DNA of 64,000 nt. It comes from Berberis thunbergii (lineage: Eukaryota > Streptophyta > Magnoliopsida > Ranunculales > Berberidaceae). A program made the translations under genes and the position numbers. The stretch spans positions 372,001 to 436,000 of the forward strand of contig QNQO01000219.1 of the NCBI GenBank assembly GCA_003290165.1. The letters run 5' to 3'. This document shows, piece by piece, positions 22,205 through 33,753 of this stretch (its first letter is position 1; each line of letters begins with the position of its first letter). The notes under the pieces are model-generated. The model was not told where the DNA came from. It saw only the letters and a list, made by a program, of their open reading frames with translations, and did no database searches.

Positions 22205-24175
22205 ATAAGATCAGATCAAAGAAGATCAAATAAGATCAAATAAGATCATAGAAGATCAAGGAAGATCAGATCATATCAGATCAAAGAAGTTAAAAGTAGA
22301 TCAAAGAAGATCAGATCAGATCAAAAAAAGATCAAATAAGATCAGAGAAGATCAAGGAAGATCAAATCAAAGAATATCAAATAAGATCAAAGAAGACCAA
22401 AGAAGTTCAAAGAAGATCAAAGAAGATCAGATCAAAGAATATCAAAGAAGATCAGATCAAATCAAAGAAGAACAGCGAAGATCAGATCAAAGAAGATCAA
22501 AGAATATCAGATCAAAGAAAATCAGATCAGATCAAAGAAGTTAAAAGTAGATCAAAGAGATTAGATTAAATCAGATTAGATCAGATCAAAGAAGATCAAA
22601 GAAGTTAAAAGTAGATCAAAGAAAATCAGATCAAATAAGATCAGATCAGATCAAAGAAGATCAAATTAGATCAAAGACGATCAGATCAGATCAAATCAAA
22701 TAAGATAAGATCAAAGAAGACCAAAGTAGATCAGATAAAAAAAGATCAAAGAATATCAGAGACGTTCAAAGAAGATCAGATAAAAAAATATCAAAGAAAA
22801 TCAAAGAAGATCAAAGAAGATCAGAGAAGATCAAGGAAGATCTGGGAAGATCAGATCAGATCAGATCAAATCAGATCAGATCAGATCAAATAAGATCAGA
22901 TAAAAGAAGATCAAATAAGATCAGAGAAGATCAAGGAATATCAGATCAGATCAGATCAGATCATATCAAAAAAGTTAAAAGTAGATCAAAGAAGATTAGA
23001 TCAAAGAAGATCAGATAAAATAAGATCAGATCAGATCAAAAAAGATCAAATAAGATCAGAGAAGATCAAGGAAGATCATATCAAAGAATATCAAATACGA
23101 TCGAAGAAGATCAGATAAAAAAGATCAAAGCAGATCAAAGAAAAATCAAAGAAGATCAAAGAATTTCAAAGAAGATCAAAGAAGATCAGAGAAGATCAGA
23201 TCAAAGAATATCAAATAAGATCAAAGAAGATCAGATCAGATCAAATCAAAGAAGAACAACGAAGATCAAAGAAGTTCAGAGAAGATCAGATCAAAGAAAA
23301 TCAGATCAGATCAAAGAAGTTAAAAGTAGATCAAAGAGATTAGATTAAATCAGATTAGATCAGATCAAAGAAGATCAAAGAAGTTAAAAGTAGATCAAAG
23401 AAGATCAAAGAAGATCAGATCAGATCAGATCAAAGAAGATCAAATTAGATCAAATAAGATCAGATCAGATCAAATCAAATAAGATAAGATCAAAGAAGAC
23501 CAAAGTAGATAAGATAAAAAAAGATCAAAGAATATCAGAGACGTTCAAAGAAGATCAGATAAAAAAAGATCAAAGAAAATCAAAGAAGATCAAAGAAGAT
23601 CAGAGAAGATCAAGGAAGATCTGGGAAGATCAGATCAGATCAGATCAGATCAAATCAGATCAGATCAGAGAAGATCAAATAAGATCAGATCAAATAAGAT
23701 CAGATAAAAGAATATCAAATAAGATCAAATAAGATCAGAGAAGATCAAGGAAGATCATATCAGATCAGATCAGATCAAAGAAGTTAAAAGTAGATCAAAG
23801 AAGATTAGATCAAAGAAGATCAGATAAAATAAGATCAGATCAGATCAAAGAAGATCAAATAAGATCAGAGAAGATCAAGGAAGATCATATCAAAGAATAT
23901 CAAATACGATCGAAGAAGATCAAAGAAGATCAGATAAAAAAATATCAAAGCAGATCAAAGAAAAATCAAAGAAGATCAAAGAAGTTCAAAGAAGATCAAA
24001 GAAGATCAGATCAAAGAATATCAAATAAGATCAAAGAAGATGAAAGAAGATCAGATCAAATCAAATCAAAGAAGACCAAAGAAGATCAGATAAAAAAATC
24101 AAAGAAAATCAAAGAAGATCAAAGAAGATCATAGAATATCAAAAAAGATCAAAGAAGATCAGATTAGAAACAAAA
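22205..24175. repeat. ~2-kb GATCA / GATCAAAGAA satellite array inside the CACTA element
   Basis: Almost pure tandem variants of GATCA and AGATCAAAGA with AGAAGTTAAAAGTAGATC inserts. A higher-order period of about 0.8 kb is visible. GTAGATCAAAGAAGATTAG occurs at 22981 and 23790, and ATACGATCGAAG follows about 115 bp later in both (offset 809). The block ATCAAAGAGATTAGATTAAA occurs near 22551 and 23330 (offset about 779). There is no open frame of note. GATC density is extreme. Confidence 0.9.
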
Positions 24176-24179
24176 AAAG

Positions 24180-24890
24180 AGCTAATGTGATTTTTTAAAA
24201 ACAAAAAAAATTAAAAAAGAGCTTAGCAACGGTAGTCCAACCGTAGCTAAAATGATTTTTTTAAAAAAAATATAGTAAACTAATTAGCGACGGTAATACA
24301 GCCGTAGCTAAGATTTTTTTGTGATTAAAAAAAAATATATTTTAAAGACCTTAGCGACAGCTTGCAGACCGTAGATAATGTGATTTTTTAAAAGCAAAAA
24401 AAAAATAAAAAAAAGATCTTAGCGACAGTTGTATAACTGTAGCTAACATGATTTTTTTTAAAAATATAACAAACTAATTAGCGACGGTAATACAACCGTA
24501 GCTAAGATTTTTTTTGTGATTTTAAAAAAAATATATTAAAAGACCTTAGCGACGGCTTGAAGACCGTAGCTAATGTTATTTTAAAAAAAAAATAAAAAAT
24601 TACAAAAGAGCTTAGCGACGGTTTTCTGACCGTAGCTAACGCGATTTTTTTAAAAAAATATAGTAAATTAATTAGCGACGGCAATACAGCCGTAGCTAAA
24701 TTTTTTGTGATTTAAAAAAAAATATATGAAATGAAGTTAGTGACGGCTTGAACGCCGTAGCTAATGTGATTTTAAAAAAAAAAAAATTGAAAAAGAGCTT
24801 AGCGACGGTTTTATAACCGTAGCTAACATGATTTTTAAAAAAAAATATATAACAAACTAATTAGCGACGGTAATACAACTGTAGCTAATT
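24180..24890. repeat. Second block of GCGACGG-type repeats in the CACTA element
   Basis: After the GATCA array the same 118-125-bp subterminal units resume (for example TTAGCGACGGTAATACAGCCG and TAGCTAAGATTTTT), more diverged than in the left block. Confidence 0.75.
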
Positions 24891-25215
24891 GGTTTTTAAA
24901 AAAATTATCACCGATCCGCGTGAAATCTCATCTCAACCGTTAATAACACCAAAAAATTTAGCTCAATCCAACGCACTAAACCAAACCACGTCATCGATCC
25001 GCGTGAAACTAACACAACCAATCCCCTTCAATTACATTTCTCTATATAAATTTCAATTTTTTCTACAAACCAACTTAAACAAAAATTTTCTCTCAAAATT
25101 TTTTTTCTCTCATCTTCCAGAGAAGAAACCCACTGAGGAGAAGTCCATCGCTTCCTCGACACCGATCTCGGCCGCCTCTCTCTCCCCTCCCTTCATCCGC
25201 CGCCGCTCTCTGGTG
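24891..25215 (+). promoter_or_regulatory. Promoter/5'-leader-like segment captured in the CACTA element
   Basis: Normal-complexity sequence between repeat blocks. CGATCCGCGTGAAA occurs twice (about 24903 and 24993). TCTATATAAA lies at 25041-25050 and is followed by a CT-rich leader-like stretch and a GC-rich segment with GAGAAGAAACC and CCGCCGCCGCTCTC. This has the look of a gene promoter with TATA box and 5' leader. No protein family was recognised in any frame. Confidence 0.35.
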
Positions 25216-25560
25216 ATCTGAGATCTCTCATCTCGGAGATCTGAAAAATCTGAGATCTCGAGATCTGAAAAATCTGATCGGATCTTGGAGATCTGAAAAA
25301 TCTGATCGGATCTCGAGATCTGAAAATCTGATCGGATCTCGAGATCTGAAAAATCTGATCGGATCTTGGAGATCTGAAAAATCTGAGTTCTCGAGATCTG
25401 AAATATATATATATTTTTTAAAAATCTCAGAGATCTCGGAGAAATCTCAGATCTCGGAGAAATCTGATCTTTTAAAAAAAATCTCGGAAAAATCTGTTCT
25501 TTTAAAAAAATCTCGGAGAAATCTCAGATCTCGAAAAAATATATATATATTTTTTTTAAA
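25216..25560. repeat. GATCTCGAGATCTGAAAAATCT array
   Basis: Tandem short units mixing AGATCT, CTCGAG and CTGATCGGATCT, with periods of about 26-31 bp that decay into ATCTCGGAGAAATCT. It begins where the captured promoter-like segment ends. Confidence 0.7.
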
Positions 25561-26110
25561 AAAAACCATTTAGCGACGGCCACAATGCCGTCGCTAGAAT
25601 AAAAAAAAAATTTAATTTTTTTAAAAAATCAGTTAGCCACGGCTAAAATGCCGTCGCTAAAATAAAAAAAATGTTAAATTTTTTTTAAAAAAATCAGTTA
25701 GCCACGGCCAAAATGCCGTCGCTAAAATAAAAAAAATTTATTTATTTTTTAAAAAATCAGTTAGCCACGGCCAAAATGCCGTCGCTAAAATAAAAAAAAA
25801 ATAATTTTTTAAAAAATAAATCAGTTAGCCACGGCCAAAATGTCGTCGTTAAAATAAAAAAAATTTAATTTAATTTTTTAAAATCAGTTAGCCACGGCAA
25901 ATATGCCGTCGCTAAATTAATAAAAAATTAAATTTTTTTTAAAAAAAAATCAGTTAGCGACGGATATTTTACAATTTAGCGACGGTTTTATCCCGTGGCT
26001 AATTAGCTACGGCAGTTTTGCCGTCGCTGAATCAATTAGCGACGATAAATCTAGCTACGGGACAACGACGAATGTGGCGCCGTCGCTAATTCCTTTTAGC
26101 TACGGTTTTA
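25561..26110. repeat. ~62-bp tandem repeats in the right half of the CACTA element
   Basis: Units CAGTTAGCCACGGCCAAAATG followed by CCGTCGCTAAAATAAAAAAA, repeated about six times to 25960, then irregular GCGACGG/CCGTCGC motifs up to the right terminus. These are the right subterminal repeats. Confidence 0.8.
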
Positions 26111-26166
26111 GCTCAATCAGCGACGGTTTTTAGCCGTCGCTAATGTCCATTTTTTTTGTAGTGATA

Positions 26167-26660
26167 ATTAAAATGCATAAGAAACCAAAAACCCATCAAT
26201 GAAAAAATGAGCCTAAACTCTTCTCCTCCTCTGTGAGATACCATTAACGATGTGCAATGAATGTTATGAGATCCCATAAACGAAGTACCATGAATGTCAT
26301 GAGGAAATGCAGATCATGCAATGCGTGATGTATGAGAATAGCAGGTACCATGAAGTACAATGAAAAAAATTCCACAACCTGCAATGCACGTCGTTGAATG
26401 CCTCTGTTTTTTTGTTCTTCTTCCAGCAAATGGGGAGACTTGAGCTCGCACGGACTTGGATTTGTCTGAAAATTAGATAGTAAGATTTTTTTGCTCAAAT
26501 GCATCGGTCCCTGCGAGCCTAATTCTTTCATCCGCCACATCCGTTGTGTTTGGACAAAAAAGTTGACTCTGTCTAATTTCAAAATTTTTTGTTTGAATTT
26601 TAATTTTATTGGATTTTTATTTTTTGCAATTTTTATGGTTTTATTTTTATTTTTTTATCT
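26167..26660. other. Intergenic DNA, no gene recognised
   Basis: Contains recurring ATGAATGT/ATGCAATG phrases. The stretch at about 26464-26540 (GATAGTAAGATTTTTTTG...GGTCCCTGCGAGCCTAA) is repeated in diverged form at about 26890-26965. No reading frame matches a known family. Confidence 0.4.
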
Positions 26661-26666
26661 GTTAAA

Positions 26667-26851
26667 AGCAATTTTTATGGTTTAAATGTACTTTTAACAG
26701 ATAAAATCTATTGTGAAAACGTCTTTAAGATATTGTCTTCAAGCATCCGTATTTCGGGACCTCCGAAGATGAGTTTTTACTCGACATTGTCCAAATGGTG
26801 TTTTGACAATAAATTTTATTTGTTAAGAGTATTTAAACCATAGAAATTGCT
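26667..26851. repeat. MITE-like inverted repeat, ~50-bp arms
   Basis: AGCAATTTTTATGGTTTAAA...GTGAAAAC (26667-26720) is matched in reverse by GTTTTGAC...TTTAAACCATAGAAATTGCT (26800-26851). The arms match imperfectly around an ~80-bp loop. No TSD was assigned. Confidence 0.55.
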
Positions 26852-27478
26852 AAATGTTAAAAACTGCTCAATTTTTTTTTTTTTGAAAATTGGATAGTCA
26901 GTTTTTTGCCAAACACAGCGGTCCCTATGATTCTAAGTCTTACATTCGCAGGATCCGCTTCGAAGTGATCATTCTTGGTTTTTTGTTTGTATGGCATGCT
27001 CCGTTGCGTGGTAGGTTCTTAAATTTGCATGTTCATATGCAAACCTGGTCAGGGACATCGTCCCTACTTTTATTTTTACATCAGTTGGATAATTCCACGA
27101 CGGTCAAAGAATGAAATTAGATAATAAGTTGAAGAGTTTCTAGTTGCATATACCTAGAATTTCGTAAACAATTGTAGAATCGCTGGTTCTAGCTAATGTG
27201 GAAGGCCCAAATTGGTATATATTCCCTCATTTTTATCCATCTTTCAGTTCTGACATTTGTATTTTGAGGGTGTGGGTGCAGTAGCCACATCAATGAGAGA
27301 TTAAGGTATGGTTGTAGTCATTCTGATTTTATTTGGAAGTAACAATCATAGCTTTCACGTGTACCCTTGGTTTTTTATTTAAAAATATAATGGATGTCAA
27401 GTGAAATAAAAAAAAAAAAAATTGTAGCTGATGACTTCATATTTAACAATTTGCTAATAATATTGAAAGAAGAGTGCA
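26852..27478. other. Intergenic DNA, no feature recognised
   Basis: AT-rich; contains the second copy of the direct repeat noted at 26464-26540. No gene or terminal repeat supported. Confidence 0.4.
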
Positions 27479-30274
27479 TGTAATACCTGTGTTTAAAAAA
27501 AATATATATATATTTTCTTGGTAAGGGGGTACTCAGTTAATGTGGTGGGGGCCTCTTTCTAATCTTTCTTTTTTCTTTTAAGGTAGCGAGACTCCTTCGT
27601 CCCCTTTTTCCCCCAAATCTCACTTCCTTCTCATTTTTTCTTCCTCATTCTCCTTTCGATTTTTCATTTAAGAAAATCGAAATTTCGGGTTTGTGTGGGC
27701 TTATTTGGTGTTGACTTGTTTGATCGGTTTTTGTAGCTCCGATCAGCCGTTGAGGCCTTGGTGGTGTCATTTGGAGCCCGTAGACGTGGCATGCAAGGGT
27801 GATTTCGGGGTTGGCCGGTTTTTTTCAAAAAAATCAGGATGCATGTTCTTTTTTAGGGTTCTTCAGGGTGAATCCGAACTTTGGGTGAGTGGGTGAGCCG
27901 CACATTCTTGACTCCGAGTGTTCTTAGACCTATTTTCGGCCTATATTTAAAGATTTTCCTGTGAAAACATTCCACAGTTACGGTGGAACCAAGTGTAGCC
28001 TAGGTGTCAAAAGTCACTCCTTGCGTTTATGAAGATGTCTCTTTGTGTATCTTTGCAACAAGGAAGTAAATTTTAAACATCTGCTCTTCTGTGGGGTCAG
28101 TGAAAACCATATCTATATAACTAAAATATGAAATCAATTAGATAGCCATAAACATGAAATCAAGTAGATATCTTTGTGTATACCTGCATACATTGTTTGT
28201 GCTACTGCTATCCATTGGAGATGCTCTTGGAAAGCAAGTATGGTGTCGGGGGCAACATTACTTAAGTTGTAATGTGATAATTCAAATGTGATAGGTTCTT
28301 TGCTATACATGATGAGGCACTTTCATGGGGTTGTAAATCTTATTCAGTGTGCATTTATCTTGTTAGAGTTCAGCTGTTGAAAGTTTTAGAGACTCGCAAA
28401 ATTGTACTACAGAAAGAGCAAGGCATGGCCTTTGCACGTGCTGTAGCTGCCAATTTCGACATGGATCACATAGAGGACTTGATATCATTTGGTGAAAGTT
28501 TCGGGGCCACACGTCTAATGTAAGTTGTGCTCCTTTATGTTCTCTTTCTCTGTTTTTTTGGGTCATCTTCACTGTTGTTTTAGATTTGATTTGGCCTTTA
28601 CCGTTATGTTTTGAAATTTGTGAGTCATCTGCTAATAATTCTTCTTCGGTTCTGTTGCAACAGGGAAATATACCACAAAAAAGACACACCTTAGTGTTGA
28701 AGATTACAAAAGGTGTAAGCCTTTGTTGTAATAAGTCTTCGTGCGAGGCTTTGTTTGATGTGTTGCTACTAGGCCTCGTCTATTTCAAGCAAATCTAGAG
28801 ATACTGAATATGCCGTTGCATGCATTGATAGCTAAAATAAGAGAAGGGGAAATGCATAAGAATGTTTTCTTACAACAGTGATGTAAAGAACAAAAAAATT
28901 CCTTGACCATTTTCTGAAGATGAAATAATGTGAACAAAAATTAAAATTAAAATTTTGTACGGTATGTCAGGTCTTGTGTGTTCAATCTATCGTTCAAACT
29001 GAAAATGGAAAAGTTGCATAAAAAATAACTACAAGGAACAGACTCGTGGTTTTATAAAAATTGCCAAATTGATTATGATTGCACGTCTGTTACCTTTGAT
29101 TAGGTACAGACTCGTCATTTGTGCATGTTGATATTAGTATAAGTGTCTTTACCCCGCTATAATGCCTGTTGTGCCGATGCTTAGGAACTTGCTCGCATCG
29201 TGAGTTGGATGGTGTTTGAGATGACTCGCACCTGACATTGAGGATGCTATTGCATGTGGCAAGCTTGCTGAGGTGCGGTGAGCTCCCACACGCACTTGCC
29301 ACTAGAGAGTGCAGTAGGACAGGTCGTGGAAGATGTGCTTTGGAGATTACTCGTTTTCCCTCCCAACGCGCTTGAGTTTGATTGTGTTAGGTTGGCCGTG
29401 TTAGGTCGGTCGTTCGGGATGTTTGAGTTTGTATCCTGGCAGATGACACCCCATTAGGATACAAACAAGCCGAAGTGGTACTGATGCACGTTGTGGGATG
29501 TGTCTGGGTGAGACACATTCGTAGGGTATGCGGATACCTACGATATGAGACACTTATACAGAATTTTACAGGATTTTTGGTTTCGATTTGATTGCTATCC
29601 CTAGGAGACTATGAAGAATTATGAGATTGTCTTTATTTTCATTGCATGATATTTACCATGTTTGAATCACGTGTAATGATCGGCATATATCGTAAACTTG
29701 TAGTTATTGTTGAATCTGAAATGCTTGTGTTGTTGCTTGAACTTAGAACTATTATCCTTGGAGACACGGTGTGATTTAGACTTTAGAACTTGTTACTTAT
29801 CCTTTGTTGTCTGGCATGAATTTTTCTTGTATATTATTCTGTTATTTGTATTTAGTTTGCTCGCACAAGTTAGTTTTGTGCTTTGCTGACCCCGCAAGGG
29901 GTCTGCTTCTACTGGAGTACAGGCAGTGTTGGCGCTCCTGCTGATCGTGGCGCTTAGGCCCCGTTTTCCGTTGTAGGCGCGTTTTGTGCTGTTTGGTCGT
30001 GTCCACCCTGTACGAGAATGTTTTGCTTCCTCTGTGTTATCAGGTATACTATATTGTTATACGAGATGTTTGTATATTGGTTTTGTTGCTATGACTCTGG
30101 CGGGGTGAATCAAATATACTTATTTTGTTCAAAATTTTAGTTTTTACTTCCGTTTCATTCTCGTATCAAGAATGTGTTATATTATGATGTTGTGGTCGAT
30201 TACGATCAGTCTGTATTACGGGTTAGTTCACGCATCGACACGCTGTGATTCCCGTGGCGGGTTGGGGCGTGACA
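27479..30274 (+). mobile_element. Long solo LTR of Tekay/Del chromovirus type, with internal insertion
   Basis: Begins TGTAATACCTGTGTTTAAAA and ends GGGTTGGGGCGTGACA, the typical ends of long plant Tekay/Del-type LTRs. The CT-rich leader-like block at about 27590-27670 and the GGGTTGGCCGGTTTTT block near 27815 also fit. Flanking 5-mers are GTGCA (27474-27478) and GTTCA (30275-30279), one mismatch. No primer site or gag follows on the right, so this is probably a solo LTR. About 1.1 kb near 27965-29060 does not look LTR-like and contains a gene fragment (28367-28519). Confidence 0.6.
28367..28519 (+). pseudogene. Exon fragment of a COP1-interacting-protein-7-like gene
   Basis: An open stretch of about 50 codons (QLLKVLETRKIVLQKEQGM, then FARAVAANFDMDHIEDLISF) matches the conserved block of plant CIP7-like proteins. 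It is bounded by an acceptor-like TTGTTAG|AG and a donor AT|GTAAGT at 28520. The fragment is therefore a whole exon with its splice sites. The next plausible acceptor (CAACAG at 28664) is not followed by CIP7-like codons. No other exon is present in the window. It lies inside the solo LTR, so it was most likely carried in by a gene-capturing element. CIP7-type proteins act in light signalling in plants; nothing suggests this fragment is functional. Confidence 0.65.
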
Positions 30275-30929
30275 GTTCAACTAGAAAATTCTTTTATGAT
30301 AGGGGCAGATTGTTTGGAAGAAGAGTCCAAATCTTTTCCACCTGTCTCTCACTTGGTCTCACATTTTTTCCATCCTCTATATGTGACAAAACCACCACCG
30401 ACCGCCATGAAACTCCTCCTTCCTTATGTTCCTCCTCTAACACTCATCCTTACAACTAAACTAATATCATCAACTCAATTCATTTTTAATTCATTCAATC
30501 CACCAATCTTTTACTCTTTGGCAACTTTACACTTCAAAAAAAAAAATAAAGGTTGGGGAGGGGCGATGCAACCAACAACGAGGGTGGGGGGAGGAGCGGA
30601 GCAGTGAGGCCAATTACTGATGTGGCAGTGTGGCCGGCGGCGAGCGATGACACCACTGTTGCTGTTGCATTACAGATATGGGATGAGAAAAGAGGGTGAG
30701 ATGAGGGAGAGAAATTTTGATATTTGAGGGTTTATATTGGTGGTGTCTAAAAGTAAATGGTGGTGTCCTTCAGAAAGTAGGAGGATGATGATATCCTTCA
30801 ACCTTTTCAATTTCGATTCAGTTTACCTACGTCTTGTTCTTTCGTATTGAATTGGACTTTTCTGAGCACCCAGTAGCCGATACTGAATATACCAACTTTA
30901 CTTTTTATTGCAATAAATTGTCATTATTT
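30275..30929. other. Intergenic or TE-derived DNA, nothing assigned
   Basis: AT-rich DNA with a GC-rich patch near 30550-30660 (GGGGAGGGGCG, GGCCGGCGGCGAGCG). Phrases such as TGGTGGTGTC recur at 55400-55640. No gene recognised. Confidence 0.4.
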
Positions 30930-31990
30930 ATTGGCAGGCTGTTGTTTTGATCAAAGTTTTTTTCATTTCTCATTGAAAAGGTCATGTCCGACTTGTAGTG
31001 CTTCGTTGTTATCCTCTGTTCGAAACTCTTCGATTTTGAATGTTAGCATGCCAATTTCTACATGTACCATTGCCTCAGATTCGTATGCTAGGGTAAACAA
31101 CCCTCTTCCAGTCGGAGTTCTTTTCGTTGTTCTGTAGGCCCAGAAGATGCGTGGCAATTTGGACACCCACAATCATTTTGATGCTTTGAGCTTCTATTTT
31201 TATTGCTTCTAGGATTATTCTGTTGGTCACCCCTACTTGTCTGTTTGCTTGTGGGTGGGCATGTGCTGAGAAGTGTTGTTTGATATTTAAGTTTTTTGCA
31301 CAACTTTTTTTATTTTCTGGCATTCGAATTGCTTTTTGTTATCTGTGACAATTACTTTGATGATTCCAAATCTGCATATTATGTCTTTCTAGAGAAAGTT
31401 TTCAATTTGAGCTTCTCCAATCTTTGCCAATGGTTCTACTTTTATCCATTTGGTGAAGTAGTCAATTGCCACGAAGGAGAAATTTCTTTATGTCGAACAC
31501 TGGAAGTGGTCATACGATGTCCGTTCCCCATTGTGCAAATGGCCACAGGCTACTCATTGGGATTAGGTTATGGCTTAACTTGTGTATGGAGCGAATTGTT
31601 GACATTTGTCACAGTTTTGAACTACCTCATATGCACCTTTTTGCATTGTCGGCCAGTAGTATCCCAATGTCATGGCTTTATGATCTAATGTTCTCTCCTG
31701 GATGGTTCCCGCATATGCCGAAGTGAACTTCCCGTAGGACATAATTGGTGTCGCTGGGTGAAAGGCCTCTTAGCAGTGGACGTGTGGCAGACTTTCTATA
31801 GAGTCTGTCGTGAATCAATGTCTACCATGCTCTCTATTTTGTAGTTTACGGGCCTCAATCTTATCTGCTGATAGGGTTTCGCTTTGTATGTACGTTAGGA
31901 TTGGAATCATCCAATTGATTTCCTAATCTATTGTACATGTTTCTTGCGCTTGTGTTTCCAATATTGAGCTTTCCTGTATTATGATGAGTG
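30930..31990 (-). pseudogene. Integrase of element C, decayed
   Basis: Reading right to left, an HHCC-finger remnant (FGICGNHPGE near 31710 and a later CDKCQQF-like stretch near 31610) precedes a catalytic core with HAHPQANRQVGVTN and ILEAIK (about 31260-31190). A typical C-terminal block WAYRTTKRTPTGRG...YESEA lies at about 31135-31070. Integrase would insert the cDNA. Stops and frameshifts throughout rule out function. Confidence 0.75.
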
Positions 31991-31999
31991 GATTATTAG

Positions 32000-32755
32000 C
32001 AGTGTTCTAAAAATCGGTCTAGGCGGCCGCCTAGGCGCTAGAAGGTGGAAAACCGCCCAGATTAATGCCTGGGCGGGCAGTCTGGGCGGGTCTGGGCGGG
32101 GTCTAGGCGGGCTAGGCGGTTTGGGCGGGCTAGGCGGTCTAGGCGGGGTCTAGGCGGACTCTAGGCGGGGTCTAGGCGGTCTAGGAGATTTTTTTTATTT
32201 TTTATTTTTTATTTTTTATTTTTTATTTTTTATTTTTTATTTTTTAATAAGGTTGATTGTGTTCTTATTTTATTTTTCTTTCCTATTTTTTAGAAATAAA
32301 CTATTTAATTGTTTTTTTAGAAAATCTCGGGAATGGGCTTTGATGATGATGATATGTCTAAATGTAGCGAAAGATGATTACTTAATGGAATTCTCAAAGG
32401 ATCTGCCGGGTACCAATTTTACTAATGTAGATTTTATCAAACATAACTGAGGTTATTCATGCAATTTGAAGAAAAATAAAAGATTACACAAATTAAAATT
32501 TATATAAAGTACCCATCATGACCAACTTCAGTCATTTGATGAGTTTTAATAAATTTTGTTCACGATTGTTAATTTTTCATGTTTTTAAATTTTGCATATG
32601 TATATTGACATTAAATTGGATGTAATTGATAAGGTATTATGCTTAACTTTTGTAAATTATTAAAGTTATAATACAAAACCTAAGACCGCCTAGGCACCTG
32701 GGCGTTAGGCACCTGCTCGCCGCCCGCCCAGCGCCTAGCGATTTTTAGAACACTG
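32000..32755. mobile_element. hAT-type non-autonomous element in element C
   Basis: 756 bp, CAGTGTTCTAAAAATCG at the left and CGATTTTTAGAACACTG at the right (17-bp perfect terminal inverted repeats). It is flanked by the 8-bp duplication ATTATTAG (31992-31999 and 32756-32763). The subterminal DNA is rich in CTAGGCGG/CCGCCTAG motifs. A microsatellite of ATTTTTT units lies at 32189-32248. No transposase. Confidence 0.93.
32189..32248 (+). repeat. (ATTTTTT)n microsatellite
   Basis: About eight perfect units inside the hAT element, directly after its GGCGG-rich left arm. Confidence 0.9.
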
Positions 32756-32763
32756 ATTATTAG

Positions 32764-33753
32764 TTTTTCAGCTCGTGATGCCTATTTGGCCAAGCTGTCA
32801 ACTCTGTTGTTTTTTTGCTCTTGCGCATCGTTGAACGGTTATTGATTTGAAGCTTTCAATCAGCTCAGTTGCCTTTTGATAATAGGTTTTTATCTGTACG
32901 CCTTAGACTTGGAATTCGCCGTTCAACTGGTTGAGTATCAATTTGGAGTCAGTGAAACACTGACTTTTTTTACTCCGAGGTGTTAAGCCAATTGTAATCT
33001 AGCTATCAATGTTTCATGCTCAATTTCATTGTTTGAGGCTTTAAAATTGAATTTTATTGCTTTTTCCAATGTCACACCTTCCGAGCTGTACAAAATTTTT
33101 CTAGCTCTACTCCCCTTCTCATTGGATGCTCAGTTGCAATGTAGGATTCACTTGTGAGTAGGTGATTTAGTGTTTTATTTTTCTTGACTGCTGCTCGGTC
33201 GATGTTCGTTGATGCCTCTGAACTCGGCTATGAAATATGCTAATGCTCAAGATTTTATTGCAGTATTAGGAACATAATTGATGTTGAACTGACCGAGCTC
33301 CACTGCCCATTTTACTATTCTTTCGGATAGCTTTGGTTTGTCCAATACTGACCGAAGTGGTTGTTCAGTCATGATAGAGATGGGGTGGGATTGAAAGTAT
33401 GGTTCTTGGAGATACGACTAGGACGAGTGCTAATTTCTCCAGGGATGGGTAATTAGCTTATGCGTCTGCAAATGTCTTGCTGACGTAGTAAACCGACTTT
33501 TGTTTGCTGTTTTTATCTCGTATTAGTGCTAAACTGACTGCACGTTCGGACACTGATAAGTACAAGTACAATGTATCTCCTGTTTTTGGCTTTGACAATA
33601 GTTCAGTACTCCCCATATACGCCTTCATGCTTTGGAAAGGCCTTTTCGCATTCCACATCCATTTGAACGTTTTGTTCCCTTTCAAGATCTTGAAGAAGGG
33701 AAGACACTTGTTTGACGATCTGGAGATGAACATGTTCAAGGTTGTTATCTAAC
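32764..33753 (-). pseudogene. RT thumb / RNase H region of element C, decayed
   Basis: On the minus strand NMFISRSSNKCLPFFKIL opens the stretch at 33739, followed by MKAYMGSTELLSKPK, TLYLYLSVSERAVS and KSVYYVSKTF (about 33650-33470). RNase H-like DSKLILNQLNGEF occurs near 32940. This is the classical Tat/Athila pol arrangement. The upstream half of RT lies at 46528, beyond the inserted nest. Confidence 0.75.

Larger units (their letters stand above)
20458..26163. mobile_element. CACTA (En/Spm-type) non-autonomous element, 5.7 kb
   Basis: Starts CACTACAAAAAAA and ends TTTTTTTGTAGTG (13-bp terminal inverted repeats), with the 3-bp target duplication ATA at 20455-20457 and 26164-26166. Both halves carry dozens of TTAGCGACGG / CCGTAGCTAA and GCCGTCGCTAA motifs in both orientations. 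Such subterminal repeats are the transposase-binding arrays of CACTA elements. No TNPA/TNPD-like ORF is present. The interior consists of a SINE/tRNA-like patch, a ~2-kb GATCA array, a promoter-like stretch and a GATCT array. The element would depend on an autonomous relative. Confidence 0.9.

Noticed and set aside
20870..24890. CRISPR-like spaced repeats
   Set aside because: Plant nuclear context, repeats with both orientations inside a CACTA element with correct ends and target duplication, A-rich linkers rather than unique spacers.
24889..25221. 110-codon open frame on the plus strand as a gene
   Set aside because: Low-complexity composition, overlaps a TATA box and leader-like DNA, and matches no family; better explained as a captured promoter/leader.
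31296..31726. Plus-strand open frames of 86-130 codons
   Set aside because: Antisense shadows of the decayed integrase of element C.
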